Of a DNA stretch of 64,000 nt, positions 1 to 11,891 are shown in pieces (the stretch's first letter is position 1; the number at the start of each line of letters is the position of its first letter). This DNA comes from Limnoperna fortunei (lineage: Eukaryota > Mollusca > Bivalvia > Mytilida > Modiolidae), in assembly GCA_944474755.1 (NCBI GenBank), contig OX104125.1:48821288-48885287 (forward strand), read 5' to 3'. The translations under genes and the position numbers were made by a program. Below the pieces are notes generated by a model. The model had not been told where the DNA came from, made no database searches, and worked only from the letters and a program-made list of their open reading frames with translations.

Positions 1-1342
1 AACCCCATATTTTTAGGTACTTTTGTGCTAATTTCAATTACTGTGCATTTCAACAAAAGCCATGGTTAAAAATGGCTGTTCCTTCTTCATTGAGGAGATA
101 ATAAGAAAATTCAAAGATTGATTTGATGAAGTAAGCTTCTCTGATTTAGTGTCTGAGATATTAAACACCTTTATATTCTTTTATAATGGCTTCAAAGGGT
201 GAAAAAAAATATCTGTAAAAAGATCATGTTTGAGAATATTAAAACATTTCAAAGATCTTTGTATATAAGCTAAACATAAGTTTTGCCATTGAATTCAATG
301 AAATTTGTCAGTAGTTAGCAGATTTTAGTTTTGAAATATCTGGGTTGAAGCTGTGCTTAATATTTGATTTACACTTGTTGACTTCGTTAAATTGCAATAA
401 AGTTTTCTTATTTCACTTGTGGGTTTACATATTTATATAAATTTACAACTTCTCAAATTAATGAGAATCTGTGAAATCTTTCAACTCAGTTTCAAAATAT
501 ATAATAAATTGTACAGTAACCATGGCAACAGTTTTTAATTTAACTTAATTTTTAAGTGATTTTGTTTGATTGTATAAGCATACATAAATTTGGTCCTATT
601 TCTATTCTTCAAAGTACAACCATAGACATAATACCATGTACAGTATGTGTTAGATTCAGGTAGGTTATTAATGGTTAAAAAAATCTCAATACCTGTAATC
701 ATTTTGTATTAACTTGAAAATATTGTAATATTTTTGTCAGATTGAATGTAAAAAGGCAAAGAAATAATAATGGGAAGATGTATGCCAAAGGCATTATTGT
801 GGAAAAAAATATATAAAGACTTGAAGTTGATTTGACACAGGCAGAGGAACATTGGTACATGTTTTTGATTGTATTATTCAAAACAGATCGTTGAAACAAG
901 GTACATGCACTTGTATATGTATATAGAATAAATATAGCAGACGAACTGAAACCTTTCCTGTATAAGAGGTTATATCTTGCATCAAATCTCTTGATCTTAC
1001 TCGACTTCTATTATGCATTATAGGCATAAGTATTTTCATAAGTAAAAAGTAAAATCTTTTGGTAGGAAATCAAACAATAAGTGATTGACTTTTCTCAGTC
1101 CAATTTAAAGTTCCCATAGAATTAACTAAAGAGAGAACAATAGCTATTGAGTATTGTATTTAAACAAATTGGGACAGTTCATTTAAAAAAAAATGAAATA
1201 CCAAGACCAACACCAACTCACGCACAGAAAAGGTTTTGTTTGTTTTTCTCTAATTGTTGCCATCAATTATAATAGATTGTAGTTCATCTTGGGAAACTTG
1301 GCTGTTCCAATTCCAATCATTATACATCAGGGTACATCAATT
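1..1342 (+). repeat. Repeat A, first copy
   Basis: This stretch is repeated almost base for base at 14263-15646, with small indels. Both copies end at the same point, in 'ggtacatcaatt'. No coding sequence is convincing inside; the short open frame near 699-899 (minus) is not preserved in a gene-like way. What follows differs: here it is the inverted end of repeat E, whereas the other copy is followed by E in forward orientation. The left edge is the window edge, so the true extent is unknown. Confidence 0.85.
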
Positions 1343-2340
1343 AAGGGTGTCTATTTTAAAAAGGGAAAATGCATTTTATTCCCTTTTTCCATGTAAACCT
1401 AAATTGTTAGCATTAATCTTATAAGACTGCATAAAACAACTAATGTTATCAAATTTTATTCAAAATATAGAATATTTTCATACATTTCATTCTTTTGTAC
1501 AACATTATTTCGGGAAAGTTCCCGAAAAGTTATCTTGAAAATTCTTTCATACAAAATAGCTCCCGAAGAAAAACTTTGGTCTTACAAATTTTCGGGAAAG
1601 TTCCCGAATGGAATCGAACATATCACTACAAACAAAATAGTTTCTGTAAAGTTCCAGAAAAAAAACTTTGGTCTTATAAATTTTCGGGACAGTTCCCGAA
1701 TGGAATCGAACATTTCACTACATACAAAATAGTTTCGGTAAAGTTCCCGAAAGTGGTTTTCTTGAAAAAATTTTGTCATGCAAAACTTCGGGCAATTTCC
1801 CGAAAGGAACACATCAATACATTACAGTAACAAGTCAACATTCAAAATAGTTGCGGTAAAGTTCCCGAAAAGTGGTTTTCTTGAAAATATTTTGTCATAC
1901 AAACCTTCGGGCAATTTCCCGAACAGAACATATTAATACATTACACTAACATGTTAACATTCCTGTTTTTCGGTCAAGTTCCCGAAAAGAAGCTTTCTTG
2001 AAAAAAATTTGTCATACAAAACTTCGGGCAATTTCCAGAAAGAAACATATCAATACATTACACATTAACAAGTCAACATTCAAAAGTTTCAGTAAAGTTC
2101 CCTAAAAGAGATTTCTTGGGAAAAGTTTTGTCATACAAAACTTCTGGCAATTTTCTAAATGGAACATCTTAATACAGTATGTACACACATAAGTTCCAGA
2201 ATATAGAGATTTTCTTGAAGAAATTTTCATTTAAAATTTTGGGAAAAAATCACAAAAGAAATTACACTACATTACTTGAACATGACAACACACATAGATA
2301 TTTCTGTAAAGTTCCTGAAAATCATTTTTTTAATTAACTT
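1343..2340 (-). repeat. Inverted terminal part of repeat E with TTCGGGAA array
   Basis: The sequence from 'taagggtgtctatttta' onward is the reverse complement of the right ends of the two ~6 kb E units (near 21700 and 27715). It includes the terminal hairpin around 'gggaaaatgcattttattccc'. From about 1508 it becomes an array of diverging ~120-bp units carrying palindromes such as TTCGGGAAAGTTCCCGAA. The array decays gradually and is unrecognisable by about 2340. Open frames here (for example 1495-1830) arise from the repeat and are not genes. Confidence 0.75.
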
Positions 2341-3675
2341 TGACTTTGGGCTTCTTAAAAATCCCTCTTTGATAATTTTGTAAAAATCCTTAAAATATTA
2401 ACATATCATGTGTCAACCTACCAGATAATAAAGGAAAAGTTTCAGAAAAGAAATTTCCTTGTACATTTTAAAATACAAACTTATTTCTATAAAGTTCTTA
2501 ACAATTATGCATTTACATTCTACATGTTTTTTTAAACAAATATTTTGGAAATGACTGCATAGAAGTCCCCAAAAACATTTAAAAAAAGTATGGTATGCAA
2601 CTTAAATCTCACATGTATGATATTTTTCTGGAAATGTTATTACTTTCAATTTAATGTGCTGTGTTATATTTTAGATATACAACGGTAGTTGGCCATGGGA
2701 TACACCTGGTCACCTGCTTTAAAAATAAACCGAGATAAAATTTACAACTGACAACAGAATGCAGCAGATGGATCAAATTGTCGGTACAGAAAACCACTGA
2801 CAAAACACCCCAAAAATTTCAAATACAGACTTTACAAAGTCAAAGGGTTTTCAAAACTTAGTTCTTATGAATTTGCAGAAAAAAATGGTAATTGATAGGA
2901 ATCATGGTCAGGAAAATGAAAAAAATCAATAAATGCACCTTTTCAATACATGTAGTCTGATAAAAAAAATTTAATATGCAGTATAAAGTTTTTTTCACCT
3001 GCATGTTCAAGCCAGTTGTCATAATATTGTAGTGAATGCACATCAACATGTGTAAAGTGTACATACATGAGGTATTTGTAATATATATACAGTAGTCAGT
3101 AATAACATAAATCAAAAATCTACAAACTAGACACAAAACTTCCTGGCTATACAATGGAGTACTTTTGTTTCCATGTAAATGGTTTTCATTCTGTTGGTCT
3201 ACACTACAGCATGCATCAGTCATTTAACATACTTCTTTCTACCTCTCATATTACAGTTTCTATTTTACATCTGAAATAATAAATATTATAATATATAACT
3301 GCTTCCGAATTAATAAGGCCTGGAATTCAAGTCTCGGACTTTAGTACGAGTTTTTTCTCAATTACCGCATGACAACTTCAAAATTCTAAAGTTGTATTGG
3401 CTAAAACAAGGATTTAAACTCAACGCAGCCAAGAGTTTTGCAGAAATTGTGGTTTGCATATTACCATAACAGTGTTGTTAATGTTATACCATTAGACAAT
3501 TCAAATGTTGTTAACCTTGGTATCTTTGACGACATTTTATTCACTTCCTTTATTTGCTTTGTAAACTAACTAGAATCTAACCACTGATACATTTTAACTG
3601 ATACTAGCTACAGTAATGTAGCTCCTATTTGTTTCTTTTTTTTATGGACAGATAAAATAATGTAGCTCATTTTTT
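2341..3675. other. Unassigned AT-rich tract
   Basis: I see no gene, RNA or mobile-element signature. The 121-codon minus-strand frame at 2858-3223 has no recognisable domain or intron borders and looks like chance openness. Confidence 0.4.
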
Positions 3676-3687
3676 TCTAATTATGGA

Positions 3688-3954
3688 AGGGGCCTCGGTG
3701 GCCGAGTGGTCAAGGTAGTTCGTCTACTATTGATCACGTGGTCTGTCAACACTGAGATTGTGGGTTCGATTCTCACTGCAGGCAGGGTGTACTCGACTCC
3801 AATCTTAATTGACAAGGATTGCCAGTTTTCCTATAGCAGGACGGGGGTTTTCTCCGGGTACTCCGGCTTCCTCCCCCAATAAAAACTGGACGCCATGATA
3901 TAGCTGAAAAATTGCTGAAAGTGGCGTTAAAACACCATTCAAACAAACAAACAA
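3688..3954 (+). mobile_element. tRNA-derived SINE with target-site duplication
   Basis: The head has an A box (TGGCCGAGTGGTCAAGG) and a B box (GGGTTCGATTC), as in tRNA-Ser/Leu-type promoters. A conserved non-tRNA segment follows, with 'ctccgggtactccggc' and 'atatagctgaaaaattgctg', then a (CAAA)n tail. The 12-bp sequence TCTAATTATGGA flanks it perfectly at 3676-3687 and 3955-3966. The intact duplication and sharp tail suggest a fairly recent insertion. The tRNA-like head is not a functional tRNA gene, because the cloverleaf is not complete. Confidence 0.9.
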
Positions 3955-4451
3955 TCTAATTATGGACTGAGATAAAAAGAGATATAAATCAGAATGTCAA
4001 GTGTTAATGCTACCGTTTCTTGAAACCATATATGTCTTGCATTTAGTGACATTTGTCGCAGGCAGGTCAAAAACTGTTTTATCAAATTATTCTGATTCAA
4101 GCTTAAAATGACTCAATTTTCATAAAATACTAGTTTTACATTAAGCACTCAAAACCGTTTAAAATAAACTAATAAGACATCTGAAGTCTGATATAATTGA
4201 GCAAGTATTAAGTGTCTTCTTTCACTTGCACAGGAACTTTGCCATGGCAATTAAATCAAATGATGCAGAACAAAACAATGTATCATTAACACTGTAAAAA
4301 AAGCCACATTTTCCTGTTGGAATCCAAATAAAATATGATGTGTACAGTGTGTTCTAAATGTTCAATATGTTGTTTAAAGATAGGTACTATCAATGAATTA
4401 TTGCATGACATGTACATGTTGAAGTAATGAAAGAACCACACAATAACCTAC

Positions 4452-4525
4452 TTGAGAAACTCTGTGTTGGTTTATCAGCTGTGTTGAACTTGTTATTAGA
4501 AGTCTCTTGTAATTCCATAATTGCC
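4452..4525 (-). CDS. Isolated exon-like segment
   Basis: On the minus strand a pyrimidine-rich tract ending 'gtttacag' precedes 74 bases that stay open in one frame (reading AIMELQETSNNKFNTADK onward). They end at the donor 'gtaggtta'. The composition is polar, with no domain I recognise, and no partner exon was found nearby. It could be one exon of a long-intron gene or a chance pairing of splice-like motifs. Confidence 0.3.
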
Positions 4526-6383
4526 CTGTAAACAACAATAACAACAATGCATTAATTTTTTGATCTGTTCCCTCATCTCTTAATTTAAAACATACAACAA
4601 ATGTTTACAATTACCAATAACCAAGAACATTTATTTATACACAGACCATTTGTGAACCAAACTGTACAAAAAAAATACATAAATTTTATCATATCAAATT
4701 CATTTCCTGTTTATTAGCTTATTTATGAGCTGTTGGTGTTACTAGTGTTTCGTACTAGCATAACATATAGGCTAGAAAAAAGAACAATTATCGTTCACTA
4801 TATGAATAAAAAAAAAGAAAATTAAACATATATGTTCTGCTATCAGTTTTGCAATTAACAGTTTCACTCAAGCTGTTCTAGTTTTTAGGTTAGACGACAA
4901 AAACAGAAAATTCCTAACAAATTTTATCATTTAAGGGCAATAACTCCTATAAGGAGTGGTCCGACAACTATGTGTTTTGTAAGCAACCATTTATTAAGCA
5001 ATTTACAATGTCAATCTAGTTCTTATAGTTTTCATTAAATAACTTCTGACAAATAGGAAATTTGTTAGAGCTTAATGCACTGATTAATTTGTGTTAACAT
5101 GGTAAATGCAAATGGTTTTCTCTGTAGCAATTATATTTTCTGATGTATTGACCAAAAACTTCTGTTGACACATTTGGAATCTTTGAAAATATGGTATCAA
5201 TATTGTGGGAGGAGTCTAAGATTAGAAAAAGAGAAGAAATTGTTACAGAGAGAGAGAGAGAGAGTGATTTTAACACATCATTGTACATGAACTTTGCTAT
5301 AACATTTGGAATAATAAAGTTTGGAATTATACCTCTCACATCTTAATTAATATAAAATTAAGAACAGTCCATAATGTAAATGAGACAACCAATAACCCTT
5401 TCGTCTTATTATTATGTAATATAAGAAATTACAGTCTTTTGTATCAGTTGATATAAGTTTTAATTGGCTGAAAAATTAATATTCATCTCTGCCTTAGGTA
5501 TTGGGCAATATTAATATTTGAGTCTATTAAAACTTATAACAACCTCTAAAAAGACAATAATTGAATAATATGTTAAACTTTATTTTTCTATACAAAATCA
5601 GTTTGGATAAGAATAAACAGATTTTCTTTTCCTAATTTATTACAGAAGTTAAATAAATGTACACAATTTTTATGTTAACCATAAACATGTGTTGTTAAAG
5701 ATTTGACCTTATATTAGAAAGACTAACTTCTACTTTAAAACTAAACTTGTTAACATAAATCATTGACACTTTTGTGTCCCATGAGACTGATCTTTATAGC
5801 AACAGACAGGAACAGTGGTAAGAACATTGAAGAAATAATTAATGTATCTTAAATCTTAATACTTCTTTTTTCTGGGGAAAATGGTAATGCATACAAGAAA
5901 AGGAAATTCTAATATGACGTACTTCAAACGCTTCAGAAACAAACCTCTATTGAAATATTCAATAAAATATGGCTGTTCCAGCCATTTCAAAAATCACACG
6001 CCCCATCTGCTGATGTTTTTGCTGACCTTTTTTTATTATTCCTTATTAAATCTTTGTATTCAAAAATCCAATATAAAAAATGTTCCCACATTGTCATATT
6101 CTATACTGTGCTTTTATTGTTTACATGTTGCATAATCTTCTTTGAGTTTTGCTAGGTTGTGTTTTCAGTTTTCTGTTTAACTAACCTTAAAAAATATATA
6201 TATAACTACTTTTGTGGTAATAAAGAAATAAATATATAATAATGATAACCAAAAAAATTTTAAATGGTAAACATAATTACAATATTGCATATTTGTTAAA
6301 CTTTAGCACTGTCTACATGCATTGACATAGGGAAATTTAATAAAAAGCAAAAATTAACTATTACTTCGTCTTCATTGACTTCA
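4526..6383. other. Unassigned AT-rich tract
   Basis: There is no supported gene. It holds a short (AG)n run near 5251-5264 and low-complexity AT sequence. The open frames at 5094-5339 and 5881-6135 lack domains or splice context. Confidence 0.4.
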
Positions 6384-6390
6384 ATCTTAA

Positions 6391-8332
6391 CACAGGGGCT
6401 TGTAAAAATCGATTTACTTGAGCTTTCGAATGACACTGGGTCGATTTTGTTATAGTGTGGGACACACTATAACAAAATACAAATACAAATACAATATACA
6501 AACGCTTTATTTAGTGTCGATGTTATCATAAACAGACAAACATAAGCTCCTTGGAGCTTTTAAAATCGACATAACATACATATTTTAACATACAACGACA
6601 TGCACATATAGTAAAAGCACATAATAATAATTTAAGTTCCATTTTAAAAAATAATCATCATCATCATAAAAAATCATATTTGCATGCAACATTATGAGCA
6701 CAACATTTATATTATTATCTTAAGAAGCACTATGGGTCAGCAAAATAGATAAATAAAAAGCGCAAAGCAAATAATCAAAGAAGAGCATTCAGACATTGAC
6801 ATTTAGCATGCATACACCAGTACAGAGATATACACAATCTACATGTACAAATAAAACATTATATGTTAAAATTAAATTACAAGCATACTTCACATTTGCA
6901 ATAACACGCAGAAGTTTCCTAGGAGCTGAAAATTGAAGCATCAATGGGAGAAGCAGGAAGAACAATGGCATGACTTGCCGTTCCAGGAATTCAGAAGATT
7001 TTTAAATTGATTAAAAGAAGTTTCCTTGCGGAAGTGGTCGGGCAAATCATTCCATGTTTTGGCAGCAAAATATTTGAATGAATTTTAGCCATAACTGGAT
7101 GTTTTGACACTAGGTAGTTTAGCTGTATGTTGGTATCTGAAATTATATTTATGATCTTTTATATCAATTAAATCATGGAGATACACTGGGCTTTGTTTGT
7201 TTACTATTTTGAAAGTTTCTAGTGCAATATTTCTTATTCTTCTTACTTTTAAGGATGGCATTTTTGATTTAATCAGTAGTTCTTCATAAGTGCTGTTATA
7301 ATCATTATAAATAAATTTAAGGGCTCTTTCTTGGATTTTTTCCATATTATTGGTATTAGCTTCATTACAAAAGTGCCAGGTGACAGGGCAGTAATTGAAG
7401 TTTGATAGAATGAAGGTATGGTATATTGTTAATCCACCTAATTTGTTCAAGTATTTTCCTACTCTTTTAAGTGTGTTTAGTTGTCGTGATGCATTTTTGC
7501 ATATATTAGCTATATGGGTATTGAATTTAAGCTGGTAGTCAATTGTTACCCCTAAAAGTTTTATTTCGTCTTCACATTTTATAATATTATTGTTAATGTT
7601 AAAAGTTAAATTTTTATCATGGGTTTTATTTCCAATAGCAATAGCTTGAAATTTATCCGGGTTTGCTTTCATTTGGTTTACAGTAAACCACTCAATTAAT
7701 TTTGTACTGTCTGTTTCTAGTTTAGTTTTTACTTCTTCAAGGTCATATCAGGCATAGGAAAGCGTGTTGTCGTCCGCATAGTTGTACAGAGAAGAGTCAT
7801 GTATAAAATAGAAAATATCGTTAATGAATATATTGAAAAGAACAGGACCAAGAATAGATCCCGGTGGTACCCCTTTATAGATTTTCTCCCAATCACTTAT
7901 GGATGAGCCCACTTTGACACACTGTTTCCTATCCCAGAGATAATCTTGAAGAAGCTCAAGAGCTGTACCTGTAACGCCATATGACTTGAGTTTATCAATT
8001 AAAAGGTTATGAGGTAGACAATCGAAAGCTTTGCTTAGGTCCATTAATATTGCAGCAGTAAATTTTTTATCATCCAATGCTTTTTTCCAGTCTTCCACTA
8101 TTTATAGAAGGGTAGATTGACAGCCATATCCAGCGCGACATGCCGAAAGATAGGGGTGGAATAACAAAATCGACCCAGTATCAAAGATCGATTTACGTGA
8201 GCTTTCGAATGATACTGGGTCGATTTTGTTAGTGTGGGATTTTGTTATAGTGTGGGACACACTATAAAAAAATCGGACCAGTGGCAGTATCATTCGAAAG
8301 CTCAAGTAAATCGATTTTTACAAGCCCCTGTG
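6391..8332. mobile_element. Foldback MITE, split by a LINE insertion
   Basis: The ends are inverted repeats. The left end begins 'cacaggggcttgtaaaaatc' and the right end is its complement, ending 'acaagcccctgtg'; similarity continues inward for roughly 80 bases. ATCTTA lies directly outside both ends (6384-6389 and 8333-8338), consistent with a short target duplication. Without the LINE insert the element is only about 250 bp. The right portion folds on itself around 'aaaatcgacccagtat' and its complement. There is no transposase, so it is non-autonomous. CAGGGG-type termini recall hAT elements, but the duplication is shorter than the 8 bp usual for hAT. Confidence 0.8.
6479..8160 (-). pseudogene. 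5'-truncated LINE, reverse transcriptase C-terminal part
   Basis: Read on the minus strand, this encodes the C-terminal half of a CR1/Jockey-like non-LTR reverse transcriptase. Visible motifs are ILMDLSKAFDCLPHNLL, GVPPGSILGPVLFNIFIND, the catalytic YADD, and EIKLLGVTIDYQLKFNTHI of the thumb region. The family tail AAKTWNDLPDHFRKETSFNQ lies near 7015-7075. The frame is kept throughout but broken by three nonsense codons (TAA 8102-8104, TGA 7748-7750, TAA 7085-7087). The 3' UTR ends in AATAAA and an (ATTTGT)n-like tail. The 10-bp ATAACAAAAT flanks the insert exactly (6469-6478 and 8161-8170). It starts abruptly at 8160, a typical 5' truncation, and is a dead copy. Confidence 0.93.
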
Positions 8333-8695
8333 ATCTTATTGGCATGTTTATGACACATATTTATCGCAATTTAATGTACAGTTGATTCAATCTTGATTTA
8401 TTTGACTTACTTCTATTATATTTCTTAACTAAAATAGACCTAACAGTAATTATAAATCACTGGCACTTGTCGCACACAGAATTTACACTGTTGCCTTATT
8501 GGTGTATCCCAGTTGTCAAACTGGGTTCCAATTACATAATTCTGCATATGGGCAGGTACCAGTTAAAATGCGGCGATTTACAGCATGAGACTTGGCGAAA
8601 AGCAGACCAAGTGAAATGAAAAACGTGAGTAGATTTTTTTATCAATATTTGTGTTATTTTCCCATATTCTCGTTATTTGACATGATTCTTTTGTA
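8333..8695. other. Unassigned tract
   Basis: No feature recognised between the MITE end and the CGCCCC-rich stretch. Confidence 0.35.
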
Positions 8696-8699
8696 GGAA

Positions 8700-8890
8700 T
8701 ACAAGTCAAATCACCCCCAAGGAAAAATCACCCCCGTCAAAAACGCCCCCCCCCCTTTGCAAAAACGCCCACAATATAAAATCGCCCTTGTTAAAACGCT
8801 CCCACCTTTGACACAATCGCCCCACTTAGCAAAATCTCCGCATCAAAAACGCCCCCGCATTAAACAAAATCGCCCCATTTACAAAAATCT
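8700..8890. repeat. Degenerate 'AAAATCGCCCC' short tandem repeat
   Basis: About a dozen loosely repeated ~18-20 bp units share the pattern CAAAA(A/T)CGCCCCC. The GC-rich motif stands out from the AT-rich surroundings. It resembles in style the 'CGACTCGCCCCA' units that form the TIRs at 9655-10834, but the sequence differs. No inverted partner was found nearby, so it may be a solo end of a related element. Confidence 0.55.
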
Positions 8891-9460
8891 GTAATTGATC
8901 CATTTCCAGTTTTACATGATTTATCTCCCCTTTTACTTCCTGTTAAAAAAACTACGTAGGCTATCATCACTAAAAGACTCATATTGAAATAAAGATTTTG
9001 CATTGTTTTTGTATTGTTTGTCTATGCCAATTAAATTTTCATCTAAATAACCTCATTAGTAGATGTTACTATAGCCATAGGCAACAGGTGAGTTTGAATA
9101 TAACACGGATGTCACTGGAAAGCTTGTTGTGTATTCAAGCTATAAAACAGCTGGGGTTCTACCTCCAATTAGCATCAGGTAAATAGGGTAATGAACATTG
9201 GTTAATTAATTAACAATCATGTTTACACAGCAGGCGGTTTTAATAACCTTCCTCACTCAGATATTCACATCTGTAATTCAACAGAAGCATGAAAATTTAT
9301 AAAAGACCATTTTAAAAGGTTTCAATGGGACAAACTGTGGCTATATATAGCCGCAGTTTTTAGTATCGAAAGTGGAGACTAGGTGGCATTTTTTAAATAG
9401 GAAAGTTGTCAATTACAGTAGTACACAATTATTTTTTTTTCCTTTGATTATATATATGAC
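8891..9460. other. Unassigned tract
   Basis: AT-rich sequence with no supported gene or repeat signature. Confidence 0.35.
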
Positions 9461-9461
9461 T

Positions 9462-11195
9462 TGAAGGCTCGAACAAAGCTAATAAGGTGGCTACACCCAC
9501 CACCATGAGCCCCGTGCAGGGTCCGGTGGCCAAAAGAATAGACAGCAGTCGCTCTAGCTTGTTGTAAAAGGCGACTAAATAGCGCCCAGTACCCTGACCA
9601 GCGTGTCAGGTCGGTTTGCCTAATGTGTGCCCCAGGTGGTTGAATGGGGGGTATCGTAACGACTCGCCCCACTCTCGAGTCGCCCCATCACGAGTCGCCC
9701 CATATTAATAACGAGTCGCCCCACATGTAATAACGAGTCGCCCCACTCGATAACGACTCGCCCCACAAATGTAAAATATATAAGTTTATAAATTTAATAT
9801 TTTAAAATATATTTAAGTAAATTTATAGTATAAATTTTTTAATTTGCATATATTTTATTACTAGACCTTTTTTTTGATTGGCGGTGGATCTCTTAAGGTT
9901 AAAGTGAACTCGTGTTCACTTCTTTAATTAATTGTGATAATTATAATTGAATATTTGCTTGTTTACAATCGCGATTTACTTTGATGGGATTATAGTTTTA
10001 AAGGATGAACAGTTAACAGACGTAGTTAATTTAATGTCAAATTGTCTGAGATTGACATATGCTGTACAGATACTGGTTTTTGAACAAGTACCTTCACTTT
10101 CAAGACGGTGTAAAACCTAATATTTATTACGAGAATGTTACCATAATAAAGTTTTTAACAATAACAAAAACGTAGTTTTGTAGAAGTCTTGTATGAGAGG
10201 GGATGGCGAAAGGATGAGAAAGAAAGGAAAAAATAAAAACGAGGGAGGCAGCACTAGTAAAAAATAATAAAATTATGTACATAAAAATCCAGTAAAAAGA
10301 TATTTTGCATCCAAATGATCAGAATTTTTACTGCTAGTATGCAGTAAGTTTTTTTTTCCTAAAGCGTATGTCTGTCCCCTTTACATATCAACTACAATGG
10401 TTGTTTTTATGGTCTCTTGTTAACTGTCTCGGTGTAGTTTGAATAAGCAAGCACGTTAGAAATTTTTAACAATAAGACAACCTTGTATTTTTTAACTTTT
10501 AGAAAACTGTTTTCAATAGTATGTAAGATTAACAGTATTCTACACAGTTTACAGGCAGCATTTAATAGTTTTACATTTAGAGTACAATTACGATTACGAT
10601 TAATTAAAACACCGAGCAGTACAATATACCCAAATTAAAAAAAAATTATACTATCAATGCATTTATTAATATTATAAAGTATTAAATATATAAATTTCTA
10701 TTATAAATTTTATATTTTACATATGTGGGGCGAGTCGTTATTGAGTGGGGCGACTCGTTATTAAATGTGGGGCGACTCGTTATTAATATGAGGCGACTCG
10801 TGATGGGGCGACTCGAGAGTGGGGCGAGTCGTTATATATTCGAATGGGGTACCCCTGGCAAGCTGGGGTTGTCAGGCCATAATACGGAAAACCTGACCGC
10901 AAACGATATTAGTGCACCGTGTTGGGAAAAATGCCACATTCCTCGCACGTTAAAGAACGCTGCTGTAGTATTCGCTATGAGTAGGGATTTCGATCCCGCT
11001 ACAGGAGGCTGAATTGCCCCACCCTATCCATCCTCCCATTTGCCAGTGGCAATCTAAAATCTGTTACCCCTATTTTTCCTTGTGTCCCATCCCATTTTCA
11101 TTCATCATCATTTCATGTTCATCGCCTGAATATAGCTGAAATAATGCTGCTCGGGCGTTAAACACCATTAATCAATCAATCAATCAATCAATCAA
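9462..11195 (+). mobile_element. SINE-like element with ATCA tail, interrupted at 9655-10841
   Basis: The two flanks of the inner TIR element join into one sequence. The left piece ends '...caggtggttgaatgggg' and the right piece resumes 'gaatggggtacccctggc'. The 3' end carries 'atatagctgaaataatgctg' then 'cgggcgttaaacacca', closely like the tail of the SINE at 3688, followed by (AATC)n. The body contains 'agtagggatttcgatcccgc', a B-box-like stretch. The right half is somewhat richer in GC than its surroundings. The length is unusual for a SINE, so it could instead be the 3' region of a LINE sharing that tail. Confidence 0.65.
9655..10834. mobile_element. Non-autonomous TIR element with subrepeat-built termini
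   Basis: Both ends are arrays of short units of the type CGACTCGCCCCA, spaced by AT-rich linkers. They lie in opposite orientation: about 9655-9775 on the left and 10724-10834 on the right. Next to the arrays, AT-rich sequence ('aaatttaatattttaaaata' type) is also complementary between the two sides, lengthening the arms. The centre (~9780-10720) is AT-rich without a coding frame. 'GAATGGGG' lies outside both ends, suggesting an ~8-bp target duplication within the host element. I do not recognise the family. Confidence 0.75.
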
Positions 11196-11399
11196 ACCAC
11201 CATGAAATGATCCAATACTATACCACATACAAATACAGACAAAGCATTCAAACAATAACTACTCCTTGACATTATGACAGAATTTCTATACCCAGCATAA
11301 TTTTCTGATAAGTTGCAGAATAGATTTTAAAGTTGATTAATAGATTTGGATTATTACCTACATGCATAGTTTCTATTGTACACAACAGTGTTAGCATAT

Positions 11400-11516
11400 T
11401 TTGAGGTCTGGGTTTCCTCCATGTACTTGGACTTCCTCGCCCAATATAAATTGGATGTGGCGATATAGCTGCAGAAAAACTGCTGAAAGTGGTGTTAAAC
11501 ACCAATCAAACAAACA
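11400..11516 (+). mobile_element. 5'-truncated SINE tail copy
   Basis: It matches the 3' part of the SINE at 3688-3954 (cctccatgtacttggac, atatagctgcagaaaaactg, gtgttaaacaccaatc) and ends in the same CAAA-type tail. The tRNA-like head is missing. Confidence 0.8.
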
Positions 11517-11791
11517 AGTCATTTTGTATAGGTTAATTTGCAAACATAATCAATTTACACATAGCTGGATTAAATTAATCGAGTAATAATCAGTGCTAAA
11601 AACTTAAATGATTGCATCAACTTGACCGTAGTACTAGTGTTGTTTGCAAGACAATGATAATCTGTTTTTATCAGGAATAACTGATCATGAATATGTTTTG
11701 ATCTTCATTAAGGAAGGACTTATCATCTTCTTACATGCCTGTAGATTAATAAACAATGGAATATTTTTTTTCAGGAAATAAAAGAAAATAA

Positions 11792-11891
11792 ATGTAAGGC
11801 CAAAAATAAAATTAAGTTTAAACAAACTTAATTTTATGGCCAAAAATAAAATTAAGTTTAAACAAACTTAATTTTATTTTTGGCCTTACAT
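11792..11891. repeat. 100-bp near-perfect palindrome
   Basis: The outer arms ATGTAAGGCCAAAAATAAAA... and their complement match for 28 bases. Inside, two copies of an AAATTAAGTTTAAACAAACTT-type hairpin sit side by side, so the tract can fold as one long stem or as nested hairpins. It contains no gene. It is most like a tiny MITE or a foldback product. Confidence 0.85.

Noticed and set aside
1495..1830. Small protein genes in the GGGAA-rich tract
   Set aside because: Open frames exist on both strands, repeat themselves with the palindromic units, and recur as shadows in the E copies.
3691..3780. tRNA-Ser/Leu gene
   Set aside because: A and B boxes are present but the acceptor stem does not close. 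A SINE body, a CAAA tail and a 12-bp target duplication follow.
10725..11012. 95-codon plus-strand frame
   Set aside because: It runs through the GC-rich inverted subrepeats into the SINE-like host, so it is produced by repeats.
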